NCBI GenBank assembly: GCA_022866585.1 | Contig: JALHUP010000421.1 | Span: 1-6,842 of the forward strand | DNA length: 6,842 nt | From: Candidatus Zixiibacteriota bacterium | Lineage (GTDB): Bacteria > Zixibacteria > MSB-5A5 > SM1-73 | Direction of reading: 5' to 3' | Part shown: in pieces, positions 1 through 4,446 of the stretch | How positions within the stretch are numbered: position 1 is the stretch's first letter | Layout of the letters: the number at the start of each line of letters is the position of its first letter | Made by a program: the position numbers and the translations under genes | Notes under the pieces: generated by a model | The model's input: the letters and a program-made list of their open reading frames with translations, nothing else | What the model was told of the DNA's origin: nothing | The model's database searches: none

Positions 1-734
1 ATAAATGGGGTGAAGAGGTCTATGGGCACCGGGAAGATGATGGTGGAGTTCTTCTCCGTTGCCACCTCCGCGAGGGTGGAGAGGAACCTCAACTGAATTC
101 CCACCGGAGTCCTGCCGATGATCTCAGCGGCGGCGGCTAACTTCTCTGATGCTTGATACTCTCCTTCCGCATGTATAACCTTGGCTCTTCTTTCTCTTTC
201 CGCCTCCGCCTGGCGGGCGATGGCTCTCTGCATATTTTCTGGCAGGTCTACGTTTTTCACCTCCACCACCGACACCTTAATTCCCCAAGGCTCGGTCTGA
301 TCGTCGATGATCTTTGCGAGTTGCTCATTTATCTTCTCCCGCTTGGCTAAAAGGTCATCCAGCTCTACCTGTCCCAACACGCTTCTTAAGGTGGTCTGGG
401 AAATCATGGAGGTGGCATAGAGAAAATCTTCCACCTCCACGATGGCTTTGTTTGAATCCATCACTCTGAAGTATATCACCGCATTAACCTTGACCGAGAC
501 GTTATCCCTGGTGATCACATCCTGAGCCGGCACGTCCATGGTCACCACCCTCAAGCTTACCCGGACCATCCTGTCTACAATCGGAATCAAAAATATCAAG
601 CCCGGTCCCCTTGCTCCCATCAACCGACCCAATCTGAATATTACCCCCCTTTCATACTCCCTTAAGATCCTGACAGCATTTGCCAGGATGAACAGCCCAA
701 TGATGACAAGGACCAATACACCTGCTCCAGCCAT
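1..734 (-). CDS. Slipin / stomatin-like SPFH (band 7) membrane protein, C-terminus cut off by window edge
   Basis: Reading the minus strand from the ATG at 734-732 gives 244 codons with no stop before the left edge. Residues 3-20 form one hydrophobic membrane segment. An SPFH/band 7 domain follows, with hallmark stretches REYERGVIFRLGR (25-37), GPGLIFLIPIVDR (43-55), VSVKVNAVIYFRV (79-91), LRSVLGQVELDDLL (116-129) and WGIKVSVVEVKNVDLP (150-165). A charged, Ala/Glu-rich coiled-coil region spans about 168-206. The hydrophobic C-terminal segment NSTIIFPVPIDL (229-240) is typical of slipins; usual family length is about 250-270 aa, so little is missing. SPFH proteins form large membrane-associated oligomers that organise membrane microdomains and bind proteases. 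A strong Shine-Dalgarno fixes the start. The gene follows nfeD by 64 bp on the same strand, the classic NfeD-slipin operon pairing. By analogy with Pyrococcus PH1510/PH1511, the C-terminal hydrophobic segment may be the NfeD protease target (inference). Confidence 0.95.
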   Translation of the reverse strand, partial: MAGAGVLVLVIIGLFILANAVRILREYERGVIFRLGRLMGARGPGLIFLIPIVDRMVRVSLRVVTMDVPAQDVITRDNVSVKVNAVIYFRVMDSNKAIVEVEDFLYATSMISQTTLRSVLGQVELDDLLAKREKINEQLAKIIDDQTEPWGIKVSVVEVKNVDLPENMQRAIARQAEAERERRAKVIHAEGEYQASEKLAAAAEIIGRTPVGIQLRFLSTLAEVATEKNSTIIFPVPIDLFTPF

Positions 735-738
735 AACT

Positions 739-748
739 ACCTCCTTTG
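739..748 (-). promoter_or_regulatory. Strong ribosome binding site of the slipin gene
   Basis: The minus strand reads CAAAGGAGGT here, a near-complete anti-16S match, with 4 bases before the ATG at 734. This decides the slipin start and suggests the gene is translated efficiently on its own rather than only by coupling to nfeD. Confidence 0.8.
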
Positions 749-763
749 TTTGGTAATTTGAAG

Positions 764-798
764 TTATTCGTTATTCGTCATCCGTCATTCGTCATTTC
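764..798. repeat. Five-unit heptamer tandem repeat in the nfeD-slipin gap
   Basis: On the plus strand five consecutive 7-mers read TTATTCG, TTATTCG, TCATCCG, TCATTCG and TCATTTC. The array ends directly beside the nfeD stop codon (799-801). On the transcribed minus strand it is a run of ACGAATA/ACGAATG-like units lying just after the nfeD stop and before the slipin ribosome binding site. Seven is not a multiple of three, so copy-number change would alter spacing but not a protein. It has no known function that I can name. Confidence 0.75.
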
Positions 799-2127
799 TT
801 ATTTTTTCTTGGTCACTTTCAAGGTTAAATGTTCCACTTCCTTCACCACTACCTTTTCCCCCTGTTCGATGGGTTCATCTGCTTCCGCCTTCCAGATTTC
901 GCCGTGAACGAAGATATATCCTTCTGGTTTCAAGGCGGAACGTGCCACCCCCACCTCTCCCACCATGCCAGCCTCTCCGGTGGTAGTTTTTCGCCTTTGC
1001 GCCCTCACGCCCATTCCCACTGCAAAAACGAAGAAAGCCGCGGTGGCTAGGACCACAAATATTATCACGGATAAGGATGCACGCATGTATGGTTCGGGCG
1101 ACTCAAAAAGCATTAAAGATCCCAAAAGCATAGATATTATCCCTCCTATAGTCAAAGCCCCATGACTTACGATCTTCACCTCTAAGATAAAAAATATTAA
1201 AGCTAAAGCCATCAAAAGCAAGCCCGCATAGTTTATGGGCAAGCTCTGAAAGGAGAAAAATGCCAGGATCAAACATATCCCTCCGATGATTCCCGGAAAG
1301 ATAGCTCCCGGATTGGATAACTCAAAGAATATTCCCAACATTCCCAAGCTGTAGAGGATATAAGCAATATTGGGATTGGTGATAACCCCCAAGATTTCAT
1401 CCCGCAAACTTATCCTTATTCTTTTTACCTCCACCCCTTTGGTATTAAGAGTTCTCTCACCAGAGGGAAGCGACACTTTTCTTTGGTCGCAGGAATCCAA
1501 AAGCTCTCTTAAGTTATTTGCCACCAAGTCGATGACCTTCAGCTTCAAGGCTTCATATTCGGTAATGGAGGAGCTTTTCCTCACCGCTTCTTCAGCCCAT
1601 TCTGTATTTTTTCCTCTTTTGGAAGCTATAGTTTTTATATAAGCGGCCGCATCGTTTTCGACTTTTTCCATCATGGTGGAATCTACCTGCGCTCCCAAAG
1701 TCACCGGATGAGCCGCACCTATGTTTGTTCCTGGAGCCATAGCGGCGATGTGTGCGCTTAAGGTGATGAAAACTCCAGCAGAGCCTGCCCGGGATCCGCT
1801 GGGGGAGACATAAACGATCACTGGAACCTCACAGTTCAGGATCTCCCTTGTTATCAACCTCATGGATTCATCTAATCCCCCTGGGGTATTGAGTTCTATC
1901 ACCAGAGCTTCTGAGCTGTCCTTGATGGAGGATTCGATTGCTTTTAAGATGATGCGTGAGGAGATAGGACCAATGACCCCGTCAATGGTTACCAAGTCAA
2001 TATGCCGTTGTGGAGCAAAAAGAAGACTAACCCAAGAAAACAAAAGAAAAATCACATAGATTAAAACTCTCTTATGGTGAGTTAATCGAGCCATTTTATG
2101 GTGAGCTAGTCGAACCGTCTTTTTCAT
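799..2127 (-). CDS. nfeD: NfeD-family membrane serine protease (long form, ClpP-like domain plus NfeD domain)
   Basis: 442 aa. A short basic N-terminus precedes a hydrophobic segment (about 21-37, VLIYVIFLLFSWVSLLF) acting as signal peptide or anchor. A ClpP-class serine protease domain spans about 42-215, with IELNTPGGL (78-85) and the nucleophile motif SRAGSAG, where Ser116 matches catalytic Ser97 of Pyrococcus PH1510. Lys155 in MEKVENDAAAYI is the best candidate for the general-base lysine of the Ser-Lys dyad. Several membrane helices follow (about 254-271, 275-293, 298-316, 322-342, 352-374). A soluble OB-fold NfeD domain closes the protein (about 382-438), with GMVGEVGVARS and the GEIWKAEADEPIEQGEKVVV motif. 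The length and order are those of NfeD1b proteins. The role is membrane proteolysis of the partner slipin and quality control (known for the archaeal pair, inferred here). The chosen ATG has AAGGA 10 bases upstream on the minus strand. The leader is duplicated elsewhere in the window, and codons 6-21 contain a tandem duplication. Confidence 0.95.
   Translation of the reverse strand: MKKTVRLAHHKMARLTHHKRVLIYVIFLLFSWVSLLFAPQRHIDLVTIDGVIGPISSRIILKAIESSIKDSSEALVIELNTPGGLDESMRLITREILNCEVPVIVYVSPSGSRAGSAGVFITLSAHIAAMAPGTNIGAAHPVTLGAQVDSTMMEKVENDAAAYIKTIASKRGKNTEWAEEAVRKSSSITEYEALKLKVIDLVANNLRELLDSCDQRKVSLPSGERTLNTKGVEVKRIRISLRDEILGVITNPNIAYILYSLGMLGIFFELSNPGAIFPGIIGGICLILAFFSFQSLPINYAGLLLMALALIFFILEVKIVSHGALTIGGIISMLLGSLMLFESPEPYMRASLSVIIFVVLATAAFFVFAVGMGVRAQRRKTTTGEAGMVGEVGVARSALKPEGYIFVHGEIWKAEADEPIEQGEKVVVKEVEHLTLKVTKKK
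2072..2119 (-). repeat. 24-bp in-frame tandem duplication at the 5' end of nfeD
   Basis: Two adjacent 24-bp units (2072-2095 and 2096-2119) match at 19 of 24 positions by eye. They encode RLTHHKRV and RLAHHKMA, giving the protein the tandem RLAHHKMARLTHHKRV at residues 6-21. This adds eight basic, histidine-rich residues before the membrane anchor. Met12 lies at the unit boundary and could be an alternative start, but it has no good Shine-Dalgarno of its own. Confidence 0.75.
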
Positions 2128-2228
2128 AAAAGCCCATTCCTTAGAGATTTAAAAATCCCTTATTCTAGAATTTCAAACTTAAAATAACTAAATGAAGAAA
2201 ATAAAGCAACAAAAATTATCAATAAAAT
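2119..2228. repeat. Direct repeat A, left copy: leader and start codon of nfeD
   Basis: This 110-bp AT-rich segment aligns at about four fifths identity, with one or two small indels, to 2922-3030 in the same orientation. Shared blocks include CTTTTTCATAAAAG, TAGAATTTCAA, AAAATAAAGCAAC and AAATTATCAA. It contains the nfeD start codon (CAT at 2125-2127) and everything upstream that would hold its promoter. On the minus strand both copies keep TTGCTT, 17 bases, then TATTTT. This is a weak sigma-70-like candidate promoter that I cannot confirm. The left copy also has a perfect 10-bp palindrome, ATTCTAGAAT, at 2162-2171, which is broken in the right copy. Confidence 0.8.
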
Positions 2229-2259
2229 TTGCTTAAAGGGAAAATCCTTTTCTTGCTCC

Positions 2260-2283
2260 AGTGGATGTCATCTATCATCCACT
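2260..2283. repeat. Perfect 8-bp inverted repeat (hairpin)
   Basis: AGTGGATG at 2260-2267 and CATCCACT at 2276-2283 pair perfectly around an 8-base loop. No T-run follows on either strand, so it is not a good intrinsic terminator. It lies between the nfeD leader and the 106-aa gene. Confidence 0.5.
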
Positions 2284-2326
2284 CCCCTTTGGCGGGATGG
2301 AGAGGAGAAAAAACGGGTGAGGTCTT

Positions 2327-2363
2327 AGCCTCGTAGGTCAGGAGCACGGGGCTCCTCACCTAC
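2327..2363. repeat. Hairpin repeat H, left copy
   Basis: The word AGCCTCGTAGGTCAGG at 2327-2342 recurs at 2849-2864 with one mismatch. Here it leads into a strong hairpin. GTAGGTCAGGAGC (2333-2345) pairs with GCTCCTCACCTAC (2351-2363) at 12 of 13 positions around a 5-base loop. No T-tract follows on either strand. An upstream GGTGAGG at 2316-2322 could alternatively pair with CCTCACC at 2354-2360, giving a competing fold. It looks like a REP-like or small non-autonomous palindromic element. Confidence 0.7.
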
Positions 2364-2427
2364 TACAACTTTACGTTGGACTGATTTGATCAGCTGGATT
2401 GAGTTGTTATTAGTTTTCTATTTGAAA

Positions 2428-2461
2428 CCAATTTTTTCTTTTTCGCTCTTAGGAAAATTGG
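2428..2461 (-). other. Inverted repeat spanning the stop codon of the 106-aa gene, possible weak terminator
   Basis: CCAATTTT at 2428-2435 and AAAATTGG at 2454-2461 are perfect 8-bp complements separated by 18 bases that include the stop codon (2449-2451). The stem is AT-rich and the loop large, so folding would be weak. No clear U-run follows on the minus strand. Its position at the gene end is the only support for a termination role. Confidence 0.25.
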
Positions 2462-2769
2462 AATTCAAAAAATGAATGCAAGGCTCCTTTTAAAATGGGT
2501 AGATTAGCCTTTATTTCTTCAAATTCTCTTATATAACCCGTATCTAAATTTGGATCATATCGTTTCAAATGAGAAATAGTCATCAAGATGGTCTGATCTA
2601 CTTCTAAAATTTTCTTCGTTTTTTCGAGCAAGGCATTGAAATTATTAGCATAGGAAGGATAACCACTCACTGCCTGTTCACTTTTATTCATTGTTTCTTG
2701 CATCCCTGCTATCTGTTGCGCAAGCACATATGCTTCTTTTGCAATTTCGATTAAATTATTTCCTTCCAT
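2449..2769 (-). CDS. Hypothetical protein of 106 aa, predicted mostly helical
   Basis: I do not recognise this protein. It begins MEGNNLIEIAKEAYVLAQQ and has no signal peptide, membrane segment or cysteine. It is rich in Ala, Glu, Lys, Leu and Ile with heptad-like hydrophobic spacing in about 4-35 and 43-67, suggesting a small helical bundle or coiled-coil. The C-terminal part has KANLPILKGALHSFFEF. The start is supported by GAGGTG on the minus strand (2775-2780), 5 bases before the ATG at 2769. A possible -10 hexamer TATAAT lies about 40 bp upstream on the minus strand (about 2804-2815), but no good -35 accompanies it. Its composition is more AT-rich than nfeD. It sits alone on the minus strand, upstream of nfeD but separated from it by about 320 bp of repeats, and is bracketed by hairpin repeat H and direct repeat A. 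It is probably a real gene because of the ribosome binding site and protein-like composition; its function is unknown. Confidence 0.65.
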   Translation of the reverse strand: MEGNNLIEIAKEAYVLAQQIAGMQETMNKSEQAVSGYPSYANNFNALLEKTKKILEVDQTILMTISHLKRYDPNLDTGYIREFEEIKANLPILKGALHSFFEFQFS

Positions 2770-2848
2770 TTTTTCACCTCATTATCAAAGTTTTTATAAC
2801 TATTAATTATATGGTTTCCGCATGAGAACCTTCCTCTGCCTTGCCGCC

Positions 2849-2883
2849 AGCCTCGTAGGTTAGGTGACCTGCGCACCTGACGA
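2849..2883. repeat. Hairpin repeat H, right degenerate copy
   Basis: AGCCTCGTAGGTTAGG (2849-2864) repeats the left copy's word with one mismatch. The remainder has diverged. TCGT (2853-2856) can pair with ACGA (2880-2883) and AGGTG (2862-2866) with CACCT (2874-2878), leaving a bulge. Further on, CTCCTGCCTAC at about 2907-2917 resembles the closing arm of the left copy. So this may be the same element with extra sequence in its loop. Confidence 0.55.
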
Positions 2884-2921
2884 ATAGATGCTCAGAAACA
2901 CAAGACTCCTGCCTACCGCTA

Positions 2922-3030
2922 CTTTTTCATAAAAGACAATTCCTTAAAAATTGAAAATCACCTATTTTAGAATTTCAATGCTAAAATAACCAAGATGACA
3001 AAATAAAGCAACAGAAATTATCAACAAAAT
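2922..3030. repeat. Direct repeat A, right copy: duplicated nfeD-type leader
   Basis: This is the second copy of the 110-bp repeat found at 2119-2228, same orientation, offset about 803 bp. It preserves the sequence corresponding to the nfeD start (minus strand ATGAAAAAG at 2930-2922). Here that reading meets a TAG stop immediately, so no protein follows. It lies about 150 bp upstream of the 106-aa gene on the same strand and could supply its promoter. Divergence is spread along the whole copy, so the duplication is not recent. Confidence 0.8.
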
Positions 3031-3498
3031 GGACAGGTATAGGTACCTGATATCCACTTTTGTCTTTCTTTTTATAGGATAAGGGAAGCAGTGTTTCCAG
3101 TCTGATAGGGGGTAGATTCAGCACACCTTTATCTACTTGGGGGAATTGGTATGAATGCATACGCATTTCTTGATCTGGGCTTGTCTCAAGATCCTGCGGA
3201 CAATTCCGCAGAAATTCTTTTATCATAATAACGTTCTTGCATCGGGCTACTCCTCTCTTTTTTAATCTCACTATATTCTATTAAGAGGAGGAGCCTTTGT
3301 CCACTTTTTTTCTTCACCTTTCCTTTTATTTGTCAGCACGTTAATACAATCCACTGCAAAATTTTGGGGAAAGTCCGGAAAATAGCTCAAAGAAGATGAA
3401 GATTAAGAAAAGAAAGTCGATAAATAGAATATTGAATAAGCAAGAAAATAAGGTGGGCTACCTCCCCAATTAAGAAGAGAGAATAAACCCTTCAAAAA
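3031..3498. other. Intergenic region with no convincing gene
   Basis: This 468-bp AT-rich stretch separates the minus-strand genes from the plus-strand signalling operon. I see no RNA gene or CRISPR. A 96-codon GTG-initiated minus-strand frame (3271-2981) lacks a ribosome binding site and runs into repeat A, so I do not accept it. A very short plus-strand frame starting at 3151 (25 codons) has GGGGGA upstream but is too short to trust. The final 120 bases are purine-rich and form the leader of the signalling operon. TACAAT at 3345-3350 is a possible -10 but has no matching -35. The binding-protein ATG at 3499 has only a distant GAAGAGAG upstream, so its ribosome binding site is weak. Confidence 0.5.
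3194..3211. repeat. Perfect 7-bp inverted repeat with 4-base loop
   Basis: CTGCGGA (3194-3200) and TCCGCAG (3205-3211) pair perfectly around CAAT. The plus strand continues AAATTCTTTT, so it could act as a weak terminator for plus-strand transcription, but no plus-strand gene precedes it. Its origin and role are unknown. Confidence 0.4.
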
Positions 3499-4446
3499 AT
3501 GAATCTGGTCAAAAAGCTAAGTCTGTTCTTCACAATTTTTTTCCTCCTCTACCAGAATCTTTCTGCCCAAACGAAGGCCATCGTCATAGTCAAAAGCAGT
3601 AGCTCGGATCCTTTCCTGAAGGCGGTGGAGGGATTTAAAAAGGAGATCAGAAAAAGCCAAATAGAAGCCATGTTCGTGGAATACGATGTATCCGATGAAT
3701 CAAACCCAGAACCACAGATTGCTCAAAAGATTCAAGATTTAAAACCCGACCTGATAGTCACCATCGGCTCAAGATCGACGGCGATAGTCTCCCAAAAGAT
3801 CAGAGATATACCTATAGTTTTCTCTATGGTCCTAAATCCGGTCTCCAGTGGATTCGTCCAGAGCATGAGGTCCTCCGGGAATAATCTGACCGGAGCATCT
3901 TTAGATATTCCCATCAGCATTCAGCTGGAAAAATTTAAGTTCCTCGTTCCCAAATTGAAGAAGTTGGGAGTCCTTTTTACTCAGGATTCAAAGCCAGTGG
4001 TAATCGAAGCCCAGAGCATCTGTAAAAAGATGGGGGTAGAGCTGGTTTCGAAGTTAATCTCTTCGGAAAAAGAGATACCTGGGGCAACAGAAGCTTTAGC
4101 CCAAGAGGTGGACGGTCTATGGGCAGTGGCAGATACCATAATCTTCACCCCCCAATCCACTCAATATATACTTCTTTACACCTTGAGAAATGGGTTACCC
4201 CTGATGGGACTTTCTCCCTCTTTCGTTAAGGCTGGAGCACTATTCACCTTAGCTTGTGACCATAAGGATGTGGGAAGACAGGCAGGAGAGTTGGCTTTGA
4301 GAATACTTTCCGGGGAGGAGTCTTCGCAAATTCCGATCACCATTCCCCGAATGATTTATCTATGTCTGAATTTGAGAACCGCAGAGCAGATAAACCTAAA
4401 GATACCAGACAACATAGTCAGTGTAGCTAAGGAGGTCTTCAAATGA
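3499..4446 (+). CDS. Exported substrate-binding protein, ABC_sub_bind family (COG2984 type)
   Basis: 315 aa, the normal length for the family. A cleavable Sec signal peptide is clear: basic MNLVKK, hydrophobic core about 7-18, likely cleavage after Ala23 (LSA/QTK). There is no lipobox cysteine, so it should be soluble outside the cytoplasmic membrane. The mature part has the two-lobed periplasmic-binding fold of ABC_sub_bind. Landmarks are DLIVTIGSRST (84-94), PIVFSMVLNP (105-114), NLTGASLDIP (129-138), LKKLGVLFTQ (153-162), GLPLMGLSPSFVKAGAL (232-248), DVGRQAGELALRILSGE (257-273) and the C-terminal NLRTAEQINLKIP (291-303). Some family members (TrpX-like) bind aromatic amino acids, but the ligand here cannot be assigned. 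Its stop overlaps the kinase start by 4 bp, and no permease or ATPase gene adjoins it. I infer that it presents ligand to the kinase rather than feeding a transporter. Its own Shine-Dalgarno is weak. Confidence 0.9.
   Translation: MNLVKKLSLFFTIFFLLYQNLSAQTKAIVIVKSSSSDPFLKAVEGFKKEIRKSQIEAMFVEYDVSDESNPEPQIAQKIQDLKPDLIVTIGSRSTAIVSQKIRDIPIVFSMVLNPVSSGFVQSMRSSGNNLTGASLDIPISIQLEKFKFLVPKLKKLGVLFTQDSKPVVIEAQSICKKMGVELVSKLISSEKEIPGATEALAQEVDGLWAVADTIIFTPQSTQYILLYTLRNGLPLMGLSPSFVKAGALFTLACDHKDVGRQAGELALRILSGEESSQIPITIPRMIYLCLNLRTAEQINLKIPDNIVSVAKEVFK
4429..4436 (+). promoter_or_regulatory. Strong ribosome binding site of the histidine kinase, inside the binding-protein gene
   Basis: AAGGAGGT lies 6 bases before the ATG at 4443, within the last codons of the upstream gene. 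With the ATGA overlap (4443-4446) it indicates translational coupling. It also favours this ATG over the in-frame ATG at 4449, which would be 12 bases away. Confidence 0.8.

Noticed and set aside
829..2059. Several 65-90 codon plus-strand open frames across nfeD
   Set aside because: They are antisense to a well-supported gene with strong family motifs and lack their own start signals.
2260..2363. The two hairpins as intrinsic terminators for the 106-aa gene
   Set aside because: Neither stem is followed by a T-run on the minus or plus strand, so Rho-independent termination is not supported. They were kept as repeats only.
2119..3030. Repeat pair A and H as a CRISPR array or an insertion sequence with transposase
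   Set aside because: There are only two copies of each, unevenly spaced, with a gene between them; no transposase frame and no terminal inverted repeats with target duplications could be identified.
3151..3228. 25-codon plus-strand open frame (begins MNAYAFLDLG) with GGGGGA upstream
   Set aside because: Too short to separate from chance, no recognisable product, and it overlaps the perfect hairpin at 3194-3211.
2981..3271. 96-codon minus-strand open frame starting with GTG
   Set aside because: No ribosome binding site is seen near the GTG, the protein is not recognisable, its composition is irregular, and its C-terminal part lies in the right copy of direct repeat A, which is non-coding in the left copy. 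A decayed gene remains possible but is not supported.
3330..3350. TTGTCA followed by TACAAT as a sigma-70 promoter of the signalling operon
   Set aside because: The spacer is only 9 bases, far from the usual 16-18, and no better -35 element is placed correctly for TACAAT.
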